Origin: Methanocaldococcus vulcanius M7
Lineage (GTDB): Archaea > AGJL01 > Methanococci > Methanococcales > Methanocaldococcaceae
Direction of reading: 5' to 3'
Assembly: GCF_000024625.1 (NCBI RefSeq)
Contig: NC_013407.1
Coordinates: 1,488,001-1,552,000 of the forward strand
DNA length: 64,000 nt
In this document: positions 17,701-27,762 of the stretch, in pieces
Layout: every line of letters begins with the position of its first letter
Numbering within the stretch: the stretch's first letter is position 1
Position numbers and translations under genes: made by a program
Notes under the pieces: generated by a model
The model's input: only the letters and a program-made list of their open reading frames with translations
Database searches by the model: none
Told to the model about the DNA's origin: nothing

Positions 17701-17869
17701 AATAAAAGTTGAAGGAATAGATATAAATGAATTTAAAAATATCGTTGAAAGGGAAGTTAGAGGGCAATTTGTTGAAGCATTAACTCCTGATTACGAAAAG
17801 GTTTGGGAGATAAAAACACCTACAGGAAAAAAATACATCGTTAAAATTTCAATTGAGAAGAATAAATAA
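14750..17869 (+). CDS. ileS: Isoleucyl-tRNA synthetase
   Basis: Class I synthetase charging tRNA-Ile, 1039 aa, normal length for the archaeal/eukaryal type. The HIGH motif appears as HLGT at residues 53-56 (PPYCSGAIHLGTAWN). The KMSKS motif is at residues 601-605 (DKMSKSLGN). The inserted editing domain is indicated by WTTTPWTL and by GTGLVHTAPGHGEEDF. Zinc-knuckle cysteines are visible (CPRCE, CWRCK, CEKCG). The start follows GAGGTGAT inside the upstream gene. Confidence 0.97.
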   Translation: MEKVEPVNFRELDKKIKKFWEENNIYQKVKKKNEGNKEFYFVDGPPYCSGAIHLGTAWNKIIKDTYLRFKRMQGYNVLDKAGWDMHGLPIEVKVENEFGIKNKKEIETKIGVDKFIEKCKEFALKHKEIMENQFKNLGVWLDWENAYMPITKEYMEIGWWSLKKAHENGLLTKDLRVVYWCPRCETALAEHEVRGEYKEVYDPSVYVKFKLADEENTYVVIWTTTPWTLIANLAVTVHPEYDYAYIEVEFDDNKKEVWIIAEKLVEEVINKAKKTHNIKNYKIIKKVKGKELEGIKYIHPLLEENDKQKDFAKLENAHTIILGEHVTLDGGTGLVHTAPGHGEEDFEVGKKYNLPIYSPIDDEGKYTEGKWRGVFVKEADVEIIETLKDKGLLIYAGKIKHSYPHCWRCKTPLLFRATEQWFLEISKIKENIIEHAKTVNWIPHWVETRYINGVKFVGDWNISRQRYWGIPLPVWVCEKCGKYIVVGSVKELEEKMINKDEVGEINDLHKPTVDKIKLRCECGGEMKRVGDVLDVWFDSGLAPYASIGIKELKKADFITEGNDQVTKWFYSQHALSEIVFGDVPYKKCLMHGFTLDEKGDKMSKSLGNIVNPDDVVEKYGADLLRFYLLSANKVWEDLRFVWSEMDDVLSLFNTLWNAYMFAVNYMVLDDFKPDEKYFKYLKDEDKWILSRINSVAKIAVENLEVPYFHTYTWTLKDFILNDLSRWYIRLIRDRTWKEKEDVDKLAAYQTLYYVLLKLATILAPVSPHTAEAMYQNLKTEDMEESIFMNKIDVDEEFIDEELERDMAIVRDIVDAIYRGRDRIKYTLRYPIKEITIAGSEEVKKAVEKYSYIIKEQGNIKNIRFGEVEGSKYIIKPNYRELGKRYRSEVPKIVKLLNEVDPKDLIEKLKDGSVELGGYEIKPNYVDVRLEIPDYISGVEFSKGTVFINTEIDDELIKEGLMREVIRRIQSMRKDMDLDIEEKIKIKVEGIDINEFKNIVEREVRGQFVEALTPDYEKVWEIKTPTGKKYIVKISIEKNK

Positions 17870-18088
17870 GAATAATCAAATAATTAAGTAAAATGACATT
17901 AACCTGCCTATATCTTCTCAATTTTTATCTGCCTTTTATTTTAGTCAGTTAACAATCGTAATTATACTTATTATTAGTTGTTGCTAAATAAATCAGATGA
18001 AAAATTTTAACAGTTTTTTAATTTAGAACTTCAATTTCGTTAACCTTTTTTTAATAAAAACAAAAAGTTTATTAAAAGTTGATATTTG

Positions 18089-19711
18089 TTAGTTTTCTTC
18101 TATAAGGGGTTTATATCCCACAGTTGTTGGATACTTCCAATAATCAGATTTATTTGTAAAGAGACCTATAATTGAATATGTTCCGTTGTATACTTTATCA
18201 TAAGCCCCAACACCATAATAAATAACTCCATTGAAAGTTTTTGGTTTTTCTTCAGTATAAGTAATTGGTTGAATGTTTTCTGCTCCAACTGTTGCAGTAA
18301 TGTTATTTACATCCTTTAAAAATATCCAGTCAACTGTAATGTTTGTATTAGATGTTTTATTTTCTGGAGGTAGGGCGTTTATAGATATTGGATAAGTCCC
18401 ATCGAAACTGCCTGTTTCTCTTTTACTATATTCTAAATTCAATGTTGAATCATATATGTTGTATTCAATATATGGGTGGTTTGAAATGTTATTTAAAATT
18501 AGATCATAAATATAAGTTTTATTAATATAATCGAATGTATTGTCTATACCATAGGAGTCGTCTCCCATCACTATCTCAAAATCACCATCTCCATAGTATG
18601 CCCATCCATATCCTCCAGTATCATCTAATTTGTTAAACAGCCCTGCAGATTCCGAGTTATTCTCTGGAGTGTAGCTGAAATTTGCTCTAAACATTAATTC
18701 ATAGCCCTCTCCATAAGTGTCTTTTGAAAATACACTCGAACCTGCTCCTGCCACTACTGTCAACTTACTATTATTTATTAAGATCTCTCCAGATTCATTC
18801 CATTTATCTGGATCAAAGTAATCAAAATTATCAAATAGGATAAAGGTATTTTCTGGATCTTCTCTATCTACGGGGGTTGTTGAGTTATATAGAAGATAGA
18901 TATAATCTTCACTAACATTAAGCAATTCTTTGTTATTTACCTTAACCCATATTATAGAGACGTGATTATTTCCTTCTCTCCACGTTTGAACCCAGTAAGG
19001 TAATACAACATTCCATCTCCCTGTAGAGGAATTTCGTCCGATTATTCTTATTTCTGTTGGAGAATTTTCATTATACATCCTATTGTAATTAAAATTACTA
19101 TCATTTAATATTATGCAAAATGTATGGTTTTTGTCATCATTTGGAAAATTATTTAATATTATTTTTCTTCCATATTCCCATTTATAGTAAAATTTATTTA
19201 AATAAACATAAGGATCTGGAATTCTCGAGAGCTTTACTTCTTTATCTATTTGGATATTTTTTAACCCAACGATCTCTCCGTTATTTAATCTTTCTGTATA
19301 CCTCAATTCGATATTTCCAATAACTCTTATTTTTAAGGGATCGTCGGTAGGTTCTATATCAAAGGATCCAACATCAAATGTAATGTTCGAAGAGTTTCCA
19401 ACTATACATTTTAAAGATTTATTGGTTTCATTTTTAATAAAGGAGGTTATATAATTTACTGCAACTTTTGCATTTGGGAAAAACTTTCTACTTTTCATTA
19501 TTTTATAACTCGCATTAACAAAAGCATCTTCTACTATTTTATTAATATTCCTGTCTATTGTGTTCTTCACGTTTTTTTCATATATACTAACTTCTTTTAT
19601 CTTTATTTCATCCTCTACCGCTTTGGTTTGATAATTTATTGTAGAGTAAAACACTGCTGAGACAACAAACATTAACATAACCAAAATTATTGCATTTTGA
19701 GAGAAATACAT
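18089..19711 (-). CDS. Surface protein with N-terminal membrane anchor and DUF2341-like domain (pilin locus)
   Basis: About 540 aa. One hydrophobic segment near the N-terminus (NAIILVMLMFVVSAVFYST, about residues 6-24) is followed by an extracytoplasmic domain with many N-x-S/T sequons. The middle and C-terminal parts resemble the DUF2341/concanavalin-like module of archaeal surface proteins (YDSTTP-like YNSTTPVDREDPENTFILFD, FDYFDPDKW, ITVDWIFLKD). A related module is in the protein at 20334-22199. The canonical Q at pilin position +1 is missing, so it may be a signal-anchored partner rather than a pilin. GAGGAGAAACT precedes the ATG. It is last in the minus-strand run. Confidence 0.75.
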   Translation of the reverse strand: MYFSQNAIILVMLMFVVSAVFYSTINYQTKAVEDEIKIKEVSIYEKNVKNTIDRNINKIVEDAFVNASYKIMKSRKFFPNAKVAVNYITSFIKNETNKSLKCIVGNSSNITFDVGSFDIEPTDDPLKIRVIGNIELRYTERLNNGEIVGLKNIQIDKEVKLSRIPDPYVYLNKFYYKWEYGRKIILNNFPNDDKNHTFCIILNDSNFNYNRMYNENSPTEIRIIGRNSSTGRWNVVLPYWVQTWREGNNHVSIIWVKVNNKELLNVSEDYIYLLYNSTTPVDREDPENTFILFDNFDYFDPDKWNESGEILINNSKLTVVAGAGSSVFSKDTYGEGYELMFRANFSYTPENNSESAGLFNKLDDTGGYGWAYYGDGDFEIVMGDDSYGIDNTFDYINKTYIYDLILNNISNHPYIEYNIYDSTLNLEYSKRETGSFDGTYPISINALPPENKTSNTNITVDWIFLKDVNNITATVGAENIQPITYTEEKPKTFNGVIYYGVGAYDKVYNGTYSIIGLFTNKSDYWKYPTTVGYKPLIEEN

Positions 19712-19803
19712 AGTTTCTCCTCTAATTTTTATTTTTAATTCAGTTTATATTATATTTCATTCATATTTTAGTATACTTAATCTTTTATTATTAATTAATC
19801 AAC

Positions 19804-20337
19804 CTATGACGAAGGAAGGTATAACTTCACCTTAGATGAGGTAATATTTCTTGAAAGATAAACAGGCATGTGAATCTTGTAATTTATATAAGTTGGACAA
19901 TTGTAAGCATCAGTATAGTCGAGAAATCGATCTTTGGATATGTTTATTGAGTTTTCATCCCCATAAATCACATACCATCCTTCACTCCTATTTAGTGTTA
20001 GTATGGCCAAAACATAAAGATTTGAGGAGATATTCCCACCTGATTTATTTATCAGAAGATTATTGTCAATATATAAAAGATAATGATGAAAAGGAAGCTT
20101 ACTCTCAATTAATTTCTTTGCTTCATCTTTTTTTCCAAAATAGTAGAGAAGAACCGCATCCTGTAATGTTCCATCATTTGAAAGTTCTTCCATTGCTGAG
20201 ATTCCCTTATCAAAGATATAATCCTCTTTTACAATATTTACATAATTATTATTATGTTCAGTAATTGAAACAGTCCAATAAGCCATTCCTACGAGTAATA
20301 TTGCCGTTCCTATTGCTAAATCTATACTATTAATCAT
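19804..20337 (-). CDS. Short pilin-like membrane-anchored protein
   Basis: About 177 aa. The N-terminus [21 protein letters not shown] is a very short polar head followed by a hydrophobic helix, like class III/type IV pilin-type proteins although lacking the Q+1. A polar extracytoplasmic domain of about 150 residues follows, with few sequons. Its ATG overlaps the stop of the upstream gene by 4 nt (ATGA), indicating translational coupling. I recognise it only as a minor pilin candidate by context. Confidence 0.65.
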   Translation of the reverse strand: MINSIDLAIGTAILLVGMAYWTVSITEHNNNYVNIVKEDYIFDKGISAMEELSNDGTLQDAVLLYYFGKKDEAKKLIESKLPFHHYLLYIDNNLLINKSGGNISSNLYVLAILTLNRSEGWYVIYGDENSINISKDRFLDYTDAYNCPTYINYKIHMPVYLSRNITSSKVKLYLPSS

Positions 20338-22199
20338 GATTTCACCATTATGGTAATATTCCTTGGAGACAATGTCAAATAATAATAAAATGCATCGTTT
20401 TCCATATTTATTTCAAAATTCACAGGTAGTGGGGAGCTTAATATTCTAATCACGTTAACTCCTGTTTTCAAGTTAGGGGTTATATCTATGGAACGAAACA
20501 CGGAGTTTAATGGCTTCTCATAAATATATCCATTAACAGTAAATATAACATCAGAAGCCATTAATTTAACCTTTGGTTCTGGAAAAGCATAAGGTCTAAC
20601 AAATACCCAATCAATGCTTATATTTCCATTCTTCTCATCATCATTCGTTGGAATATAACCGTATGTTGTTGAGTCGTCAAACCTTCTTGCGTAAAATGCA
20701 ATCGGCAACTCTCCTGTATATATATTTGAGTATATTATTTTATGAATTTCTTCTCCATCGTGATCTATTATAAAGTTAACTGATGTTTTTCCATTCCTCT
20801 CTATCTCATAAGTGTTCCATGTGTTATACAAGCTTAAATCCTGCAATACTATATAACTATCATGATCTTCATCAGATACTGAGGACTCTGCCCTTAAATA
20901 TTCTCCCCCCCAGTGATAATTTGTTATAACCTCTCTGTTATAGTCAGTGCCATCTGGATTTAATTCGTAAAATCCAGCCCACTCATCATATTTTTTATGA
21001 AAGTTAGCGTGAAATCTTATGGCGGTGTGATCATTAAATATTTGGTAAGTTATGATATGAGCATCATCCTTCCCATTATTGTATTGGTTGTAGTCCAAAC
21101 TTAAATATACAAATGGCATTCCATTTGCATAAGTGTCATCTAAAAACAATGGGTTATTAAAGTTGTATTTCCATTTAGTAGTGTCTATCTTTTTTTCAGA
21201 AAAGTCATCAAAGAACATAAATGTTTTTTCACCATTTGCTGTGGTTTTAGCATTTGGATTTCCATAGAGCATATATATTATCTTATGCTCATTCGGGGCT
21301 AAATTTACTTTAACCCATGCAACGGTATGGTGTGTATTTATTGTGTTTGGCTCTATCCAATAGTTCAACTCATTTCCGTTTTCATCAATAAATCTCACAT
21401 CTCCACAATCCACTCTCATCTGATTATTTGCAATATACTCCTCTGAATCAAACACCACTTTAACATCATAGTTATCTAAACTCTGATTTAGTTGATTAAT
21501 TATAACAATAGGGGAAGCGAACTTCCAATCTGCCCACTGTGCAAAATTATTGTTTTGGGAAGTCATAACTCTTGCAGAAGCGGATGTTATTTCGCTGTTT
21601 ACTTTAAAGTAAATGTGATCACCCTCACATCCATAAAGATTAAAATTACTTCCAAAACCCATACCTGTAATTTTTGGAATATATGCGTTTTCTGTAAAGT
21701 AAAGGATATTATCTCCTGATATTGAAAGAGAAGATGTTGTTGGAGGATTATTATACACGTTAGAGTAAATTGTGAATGTTTTAGTTCCAAATGTAAAGTT
21801 AAGTTCTTGAAGACCTGCGTTTTTTAAGTCGTTTGAATAGTCGCTTAATTCATCATCATATATATTTGGATTTATAATAAATTGAACACTACCGTTGAAT
21901 TTGGAGAAGTTATTTAGAGGATCAAATGTTTTTTCTTGAATATTTAGATCATTTAAAAAATCTCTATAATATGAATCTACATAATACTTTCCAGGAAAGG
22001 AACTACTCTTTATAAAAAAATCCTTTAATAAGATTGCTTTATGGTACTGCTCCGCATTTTTTTTCTCCTCGACTCCTGTAAGCAAATTATAACTATAAAC
22101 TGCATAGCCAATATAAAAAATACTTAAAAATATAAATGCGATGATTATTGCTTCATAAGTAAAAACATAACCTCTCTTAGATGTTAGCTTTTTTATCAT
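20334..22199 (-). CDS. Large DUF2341-domain surface protein with pilin-type N-terminus
   Basis: About 621 aa from ATG 22199, which has AAAGGTG at good spacing; the longer frame start at 22229 has none. The N-terminus [20 protein letters not shown] has the shape of a class III prepilin signal (basic head, Gly, E in the hydrophobic helix) with Y in place of Q at +1. The middle has a DUF2341-like module ([46 protein letters not shown]) and a concanavalin-like continuation ([18 protein letters not shown]). It overlaps the archaeosortase gene by 23 nt, so expression is coupled. Adhesion or sugar binding is a family-level guess. Confidence 0.78.
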   Translation of the reverse strand: MIKKLTSKRGYVFTYEAIIIAFIFLSIFYIGYAVYSYNLLTGVEEKKNAEQYHKAILLKDFFIKSSSFPGKYYVDSYYRDFLNDLNIQEKTFDPLNNFSKFNGSVQFIINPNIYDDELSDYSNDLKNAGLQELNFTFGTKTFTIYSNVYNNPPTTSSLSISGDNILYFTENAYIPKITGMGFGSNFNLYGCEGDHIYFKVNSEITSASARVMTSQNNNFAQWADWKFASPIVIINQLNQSLDNYDVKVVFDSEEYIANNQMRVDCGDVRFIDENGNELNYWIEPNTINTHHTVAWVKVNLAPNEHKIIYMLYGNPNAKTTANGEKTFMFFDDFSEKKIDTTKWKYNFNNPLFLDDTYANGMPFVYLSLDYNQYNNGKDDAHIITYQIFNDHTAIRFHANFHKKYDEWAGFYELNPDGTDYNREVITNYHWGGEYLRAESSVSDEDHDSYIVLQDLSLYNTWNTYEIERNGKTSVNFIIDHDGEEIHKIIYSNIYTGELPIAFYARRFDDSTTYGYIPTNDDEKNGNISIDWVFVRPYAFPEPKVKLMASDVIFTVNGYIYEKPLNSVFRSIDITPNLKTGVNVIRILSSPLPVNFEINMENDAFYYYLTLSPRNITIMVKS

Positions 22200-22677
22200 A
22201 CATTGCACCTTTTGAATTTTTAATAACATTTAATTTTATTAATATTTTTATCCACATCAAATTTAAAATTAACGCCACAGGAAAGATGATGAAACTTACT
22301 GCATCATGTATTAATTTGTAATTAAGCATGTATGAATATTTTGCGATTACTGCCATCCTGATTATGTTTGACATATTTATAATAAAGAGTCCAAACAGGG
22401 CATATATTACTTTATATTTAATAGGAACATCCGGTGTTCCAAAGATGTATCCCAAAAATAACGCCATTTCCAGAGAACATGTGCACGGTGCACTAACACT
22501 TATTACTGTGCTTTTTATTACTATCGTGTTGGCATAATAATAAGAATCAGTCAAATAAGCTAAAATTAAAGCTAAAATGAGGGATAAATGATCTTCAATC
22601 CCCTTTAAAACAGCATAAAATATTAAAAAATATATTAAAAATCTCAGTAGGTAAACAGTGTTTTTATTTTTATCCAT
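22177..22677 (-). CDS. Archaeosortase/exosortase family transpeptidase
   Basis: Integral membrane protein of 166 aa with about five transmembrane helices. The triad of the family is visible: Cys67 in [15 protein letters not shown], Arg107 in [10 protein letters not shown] and His124 in [10 protein letters not shown]. Archaeosortases cut C-terminal tripartite sorting signals and are thought to join the protein to a membrane anchor. Two genes upstream is a protein with a matching tail (VPIPNY, hydrophobic helix, RGLK), so the pair resembles the archaeosortase E/PIP-CTERM type; the subtype name is from memory. It overlaps the pilin gene by 8 nt and the DUF2341 gene by 23 nt. Confidence 0.85.
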   Translation of the reverse strand: MDKNKNTVYLLRFLIYFLIFYAVLKGIEDHLSLILALILAYLTDSYYYANTIVIKSTVISVSAPCTCSLEMALFLGYIFGTPDVPIKYKVIYALFGLFIINMSNIIRMAVIAKYSYMLNYKLIHDAVSFIIFPVALILNLMWIKILIKLNVIKNSKGAMYDKKANI

Positions 22678-22888
22678 TTAACGCCCTCTTTGCTTTGTAG
22701 ATATTATCCAGTGCTTTATTTTTTGCAGTGATCGTGGCATTTTTAGATGTAATCTCTGCAGTGTTAGATCCATTTACAACTGATTTCAAATAATAAAATC
22801 CAACTGCTGAAGCTACCACAACCACAACTGCAAGTAGCAATGCCAATTCCAACGATACCTGAGCCCTATTTGAAAGTATTTTCCTCAT
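22670..22888 (-). CDS. Class III (type IV pilin-like) prepilin, short
   Basis: 72 aa. The N-terminus [22 protein letters not shown] matches the archaeal class III signal: basic head, cleavage before Q+1, S+3, E+5, hydrophobic helix. EppA-type peptidase should process it. The mature pilin would be about 64 residues, with a Lys-rich C-terminal helix ([13 protein letters not shown]), so it is a good major-pilin candidate. The ATG overlaps the stop of the PKD gene by 4 nt and is preceded by GGGGGTTGAA. Confidence 0.88.
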   Translation of the reverse strand: MRKILSNRAQVSLELALLLAVVVVVASAVGFYYLKSVVNGSNTAEITSKNATITAKNKALDNIYKAKRALNG

Positions 22889-25800
22889 TTCAACCCCCTT
22901 AAAATATAGAAGATACAGAATACTGTCGAAACAATAACAAGTATGTTAATGTAGTTTGGTATTGGAACACTATGCCATCTTACATTTCCAACGTTTACTA
23001 TCTTGCTTCGTGAATCGGAGAGTCCATTGTTATCTACAACAGTTAATATTACAGGATACGCACCTTCTTCTTTATACTTGTGTATGATAATAGGACTACT
23101 TGTAGTGTTTGTTGTTCCATCTCCAAAATCCCACGTGTAATTTACGATCTTTCCATCTGGATCGTGAGACAGCGATGCGTTAAACTCTACAACAGTTCCA
23201 TTTACCTTATAAGTAAAGTCAGCAATTGGAGGATATTTAGGATTTGGATAAATAACCACAATCTTTGAAACGCTGTCTGTTAAGTTATTATCACTCTTAA
23301 CAGTTAAAGTTACAAGATATGCACCTTCTTCTTTATACGTATGTATTGGATTTTGCTCTGTTGAATTTGTTCCATCTCCAAAATCCCAATACCAAGACAC
23401 GATCTTTCCAGGGTTCACTACCGAAAGATCGGTGAAATAAACTGTATTGTTGTTTTCAGTATAGTTAAAATCAGCAATAATTCCTGTAAGAGTTATATAT
23501 TTAGAGATGGAAGAACTTAAATTATATGGATCAAAGACCGTTAGTTTTACCAAATAATTTCCTGGTTTGGTGTATTTATGACTTACAGTCGGGTTTGTTG
23601 TAATCAGTTCTGATCCATCTCCAAAATTCCAAACATACTTAGAAATATTCCCTTCAGGATCATACGATAATGAAACGAACTCTACATTTTCATTTATCTT
23701 CGGTGTTGTTGGGTAGTAAGTAAAGTTCGCAACAGGTGGCCTATCTATCACACTAAAATTAACTACAACGGATCCAACTCCCCCCAATCCATCCCAAACC
23801 GTTAAATTTGCAGTATAATTTCCAACATCAAATTGATGATATACTACTTTCAACTCATTTGACGTATAGTTCCATACCTCATTTCCTTTAGAATCATAGA
23901 CAGTTAAGTTAAATCCGTAGATTTTTGCCATTGGAGAGTTAGGAGGGATTGTATAATATCCTCCATAAACATAATCTGGGATATTCCTATTTGCATCCGG
24001 GTCATAACTGTTTAATGGATTAAAGAATACTGTATCTTTATAACTTGCAGGATTTGGATAAATATAAAGATTTGCTACTGGATTTTTATTATCTACAACG
24101 GTTATTACAGTTGAACGATATGTTATAAAATCATCTCCTAAAATTTTGGAATCGGTTCTTGATTCATCATAAACAGTTAGACTGACCCTGTACCTTCCTT
24201 CGTTAGCGTAGCTATGTGTTAAATTGAACGAATCTATTGGATATTTTGAAATAGATGTACCATCGCCATAATTAATGTAATACTTATAACAGTAATACTT
24301 GACATAATAATACCATGGCCACAATATCCATACCTTCTCGGATTTATAATAATAAATGTCATCATATAGATTACATTTATTTTTTAAACTATCTGGAACA
24401 TCAACCGATATATAAATAGGTTGATGGGTTTTAACTGTTGTTGGATATACATAAAATCCTGGACTCCCTGAATAGGAGGGTCCAACACCGATAATTGGTG
24501 AAACTCCAATAATTACATTTCCATTTTTATCTATTATAAATACATAAGCGTTATAGTAACCTTCCTTTGAATATGCGTGTGTTGGATTATTTTCAAATGA
24601 ATAGCTACCATCTCCAAAACTCCACATTACAAATATTGGAGTTCCATTATAGTCATAAGAAAATGACACACTCTCTCCTACATCGGGATCTAAATTACTT
24701 ACATGGACAGGAATTTCTATATGAGTCCCATCTCTAATTTTTAAATTATAAGTAGGGTTTGGATTGTCCGAATAGTATGAAATATTTACGACATGATTTA
24801 TTTTATCATAATAAACATTAAATGTTGTTTTATCATGAGTTGATGATGGCAAAAAGTTATATTTTGTATTTCCTACATCTCCAACTATCAAAAAATCGTA
24901 ATTTATAATGTAATTTATTTCTCCACCAATATTAACCCATCCTGACCAAACTACTGGAAACATAAATGGAAATTTATATACATGTGTGGCTGAATCCGAA
25001 TATGTAGAGACGAATGAAGTGTCTCCAAAGTCAAATCTAATCTCACCTGCAGGACTTCCAGAAGTTTCTGTAAATGTTATTGTGTCATTCACTTTGTATG
25101 CTAATATGTCAGGATTTTCGTTATTTACATATCCTGAACTATTCTCAACATTTAAGTGGTCATAGACAACGTATAAATACCCTCCTCTCGGTCTTTTAAC
25201 CTCTATTCCTTCACTTAAATAACCAACCATCACATCTCCAGAATCATCAACAACTAAGACCCTCGGAGAGTAGAATCCGTAAGTAGTGTAAGTGTGTTCT
25301 GGAGATCTTTCAAAAGAAAAGGTTCCGTCTCCAAAACTCCACATACAAAATATTATATTTTTATTAGTTGAAAAATTAAATCTAACTGTATCTCCTTCTA
25401 CAATTTCATCTTTGCTAACATTTACAGTTATTGGTGTAGTATCTACCCTCAAACCGTAAAAATTAACGTTGATTGGTGTTGCAGAGTAGTATTTTATTAT
25501 GACAGTATTACTGCTACTGTTATATGAAACATCCCAGTTTGTTTTTGAATTCGAAGAACTACCATTAAATATATACGTAGTTCCAGAAACATTTCCTACA
25601 ATAATCCAGTTATAAGTTAATGACTTTGGATAGAACGTATTATTTAGATAACCACACCATGCTACTGGATAAGGGAAAGGGAAATCATAGGTGTGAGTTA
25701 TTGAGACGGGGGCGTTATAATCTGTTTCAGTTAGGTCTCCAAAATCCCATTTTATATGCCCATTGGTTAAGATTTCATTTGAAAGTGTATCAAACCCTAA

Positions 25801-25935
25801 CGCAGTAAATTTAAATGTAAAATTCCCTTCTTGTGTTATATTCATCGTGTTTGGGTGGATGTAATAGATCTCACCACTGATCTTACACATAAATCCTATT
25901 AAAATAAGGAAGAACAATGTCCTAATAAGTTTCAT
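22885..25935 (-). CDS. Secreted PKD-repeat protein with PIP-type C-terminal sorting signal
   Basis: 1016 aa. A signal peptide ([19 protein letters not shown]) is followed by about eight or nine PKD-like beta domains, recognised by repeated W/F-x-FGDG or YGDG and HTY/HKY motifs ([56 protein letters not shown]). The C-terminus is VPIPNY (PIP at 991-993), a hydrophobic helix and RGLK, a tripartite sorting tail. This suggests removal of the tail and anchoring at the cell surface by the archaeosortase encoded in the same operon. GGTGAGGATTT precedes the ATG. Likely a long stalk-like adhesin or S-layer-associated protein. Confidence 0.9.
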   Translation of the reverse strand: MKLIRTLFFLILIGFMCKISGEIYYIHPNTMNITQEGNFTFKFTALGFDTLSNEILTNGHIKWDFGDLTETDYNAPVSITHTYDFPFPYPVAWCGYLNNTFYPKSLTYNWIIVGNVSGTTYIFNGSSSNSKTNWDVSYNSSSNTVIIKYYSATPINVNFYGLRVDTTPITVNVSKDEIVEGDTVRFNFSTNKNIIFCMWSFGDGTFSFERSPEHTYTTYGFYSPRVLVVDDSGDVMVGYLSEGIEVKRPRGGYLYVVYDHLNVENSSGYVNNENPDILAYKVNDTITFTETSGSPAGEIRFDFGDTSFVSTYSDSATHVYKFPFMFPVVWSGWVNIGGEINYIINYDFLIVGDVGNTKYNFLPSSTHDKTTFNVYYDKINHVVNISYYSDNPNPTYNLKIRDGTHIEIPVHVSNLDPDVGESVSFSYDYNGTPIFVMWSFGDGSYSFENNPTHAYSKEGYYNAYVFIIDKNGNVIIGVSPIIGVGPSYSGSPGFYVYPTTVKTHQPIYISVDVPDSLKNKCNLYDDIYYYKSEKVWILWPWYYYVKYYCYKYYINYGDGTSISKYPIDSFNLTHSYANEGRYRVSLTVYDESRTDSKILGDDFITYRSTVITVVDNKNPVANLYIYPNPASYKDTVFFNPLNSYDPDANRNIPDYVYGGYYTIPPNSPMAKIYGFNLTVYDSKGNEVWNYTSNELKVVYHQFDVGNYTANLTVWDGLGGVGSVVVNFSVIDRPPVANFTYYPTTPKINENVEFVSLSYDPEGNISKYVWNFGDGSELITTNPTVSHKYTKPGNYLVKLTVFDPYNLSSSISKYITLTGIIADFNYTENNNTVYFTDLSVVNPGKIVSWYWDFGDGTNSTEQNPIHTYKEEGAYLVTLTVKSDNNLTDSVSKIVVIYPNPKYPPIADFTYKVNGTVVEFNASLSHDPDGKIVNYTWDFGDGTTNTTSSPIIIHKYKEEGAYPVILTVVDNNGLSDSRSKIVNVGNVRWHSVPIPNYINILVIVSTVFCIFYILRGLK

Positions 25936-26029
25936 AAATCCTCACCATTTCGAGTATTAGTATTGCAGATTAATATGTATAAATTGCTTTTAATTATTTG
26001 TATTTGTTATTAATTACTTGATTTATTAT

Positions 26030-26476
26030 TTATTTTATATTTACCAGTGTGTTTTTCGATAATGTAATGTTATTTTTACCAACATTTGCAATCAACTGAA
26101 CTTTATTACCTACATCAACACTTGTGTTTACAACATCCCTTCCTTCTATTCTAACTCCATCCTTCTCTGGGTAGAAGATCACATACGTCTCTCGGGAAAC
26201 ATTTATCAATTTAGTGGAAGCCCTTATAGTATAAGATATGTCTCCAACGGGCTTTAAAGTTAGCAAGAGAGTTTCATTCTCTGAATAGGATAGCATTGCA
26301 TAGTTTTCAAAAGTATCTACAACAGCGTAGAGTTTATTTGCAATTATTGCATTGGTTGAGTCGTTTGTAAATGTTAACTCACTTTCATATAGGAATAAAG
26401 AAACAATCATCAAGAACATGAAAGCCAGTATAAAATCAACAGAGATCTGTCCTTTTTTTCTTTTGATGAGATACAT
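26030..26476 (-). CDS. Class III pilin-like protein with Asp at +5
   Basis: About 148 aa from ATG 26476, preceded by CGGTG at normal spacing. The head YLIKRKKG|QISVDFILAFMFLMIVS fits a class III prepilin signal except that Asp replaces the usual Glu at +5. The mature part is about 138 residues, beta-rich, with several NxS/T sequons. It is probably a minor pilin and stands first in the minus-strand run, about 95 nt before the PKD gene. Confidence 0.8.
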   Translation of the reverse strand: MYLIKRKKGQISVDFILAFMFLMIVSLFLYESELTFTNDSTNAIIANKLYAVVDTFENYAMLSYSENETLLLTLKPVGDISYTIRASTKLINVSRETYVIFYPEKDGVRIEGRDVVNTSVDVGNKVQLIANVGKNNITLSKNTLVNIK

Positions 26477-26675
26477 TTCTGCACACCGTTGATTAGTTAT
26501 TTCCTCATTTAGCAATTTAATTATCTCTATAAACTTTTATCTCTCATTTTATATATATTTTTATATATTTATATTCTATACATCAATGCACTTAATATAA
26601 ATATAGTGTAATATACAATTTTACTTAATTTTAATTCTTAGTTAAAAATTATTGGAGATTTTTATATTCTAACCT

Positions 26676-26742
26676 TTAAGACATATGTGCTATTTCTTTG
26701 TGATTTGTGGATAGTATATAATTTATGAGTGTTAAGACATAT
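26676..26742. repeat. Pair of TTAAGACATAT direct repeats in the divergent pilin promoter region
   Basis: TTAAGACATAT occurs at 26676-26686 and 26732-26742 in the 330-nt spacer (26477-26805) between divergent pilin-like genes. The spacer otherwise holds TATA-like sequences, including GCATATATATTGG just before the gene at 26806. The repeats could be regulator sites, but two copies are thin evidence. Confidence 0.35.
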
Positions 26743-26805
26743 AATTATTTTGTATAGTTTAAAAATCTTTAAACCATAAAATCGTGCATATATATTGGTG
26801 GAAAT

Positions 26806-27657
26806 ATGAAAAAAGCCCAGTTGTCTTTGGAATTAATATTACTGATCTTTGGAATAATCATTTCGGGAATAGTAATTTCCTATTATTTAATAGATGTTTC
26901 CAATAAACAGCAAGATCTTGGAGATACCACACAACATACAAAACAAATAACTTACAATTTATTCGGATCAATAAATGGAACTAACAAAACCACATCTCCG
27001 CCCTCCTCAATAACAAACAGTAGCAGTGAAAATACAAATGAATCATCAACATCCAACGAAACCGAAGGTTATGCAAAAATAATTTTTGTTGGCAAAGAAC
27101 AGCCATCAGCAAAATATATCACCTATGACGGAATTGGATATACTCCAAATCTAAACGTAATAATTAGTGGAAGAAGAACTGTTGTAATAAGACCAAAAGG
27201 AAGTCCTAATGAGGAATATATACTCTACCCAATAAATGGAACGCTCACTTATTCAAACATTGAATTTTGGGCTCAGGGAAATCATATATTGAATATTTAT
27301 AACGTAAAGGAGGTTCCAAGCGATCTATATATTGACTTTATTATAAAAGGAGCTCCTATTCCTCAAATTATACTATTAAAAGATGTAAAAATTGCTGGAG
27401 GAGTTAGTGTAGATTTTGAGATATATGGTGGAGGAAATAAGACAGATGCAGAGGTTGATATAGTTAACACAACAATAAATAGTTTAGATTTAAACAATAT
27501 AAGAAGAACTTCTGGAACTATATACGTAAACATTGAGGGGAGTAATATATCAAACCTGAATGAAGATTACAGGGGAAGAAATACCATATATTTAACTATT
27601 TCGAATAGTTGGATTGACGGAAAATATATTTCACACTATACTAAAAAGATTGAATAA
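26806..27657 (+). CDS. Class III pilin-like protein with repetitive beta C-terminal part
   Basis: 283 aa. [21 protein letters not shown] is a canonical class III prepilin signal. A Ser/Thr/Asn-rich linker (about residues 65-95) follows. The rest is beta-strand-rich (VDFIIKGAPIPQIILLKDV ... ISNLNEDYRGRNTIYLTISN) and resembles the C-terminal part of the next gene. The length, far above that of a simple pilin, suggests a tip or minor pilin. GGTGGAAAT precedes the ATG. Confidence 0.8.
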   Translation: MKKAQLSLELILLIFGIIISGIVISYYLIDVSNKQQDLGDTTQHTKQITYNLFGSINGTNKTTSPPSSITNSSSENTNESSTSNETEGYAKIIFVGKEQPSAKYITYDGIGYTPNLNVIISGRRTVVIRPKGSPNEEYILYPINGTLTYSNIEFWAQGNHILNIYNVKEVPSDLYIDFIIKGAPIPQIILLKDVKIAGGVSVDFEIYGGGNKTDAEVDIVNTTINSLDLNNIRRTSGTIYVNIEGSNISNLNEDYRGRNTIYLTISNSWIDGKYISHYTKKIE

Positions 27658-27762
27658 TTCCACTTTTTATAAATTATCTCGGATTTCGTGGAAAAAGGTA
27701 TATATATTGGTTAGGATATATATAACAATATGGGTAATGTTTAACAAAGGGGGTGATAGGTT

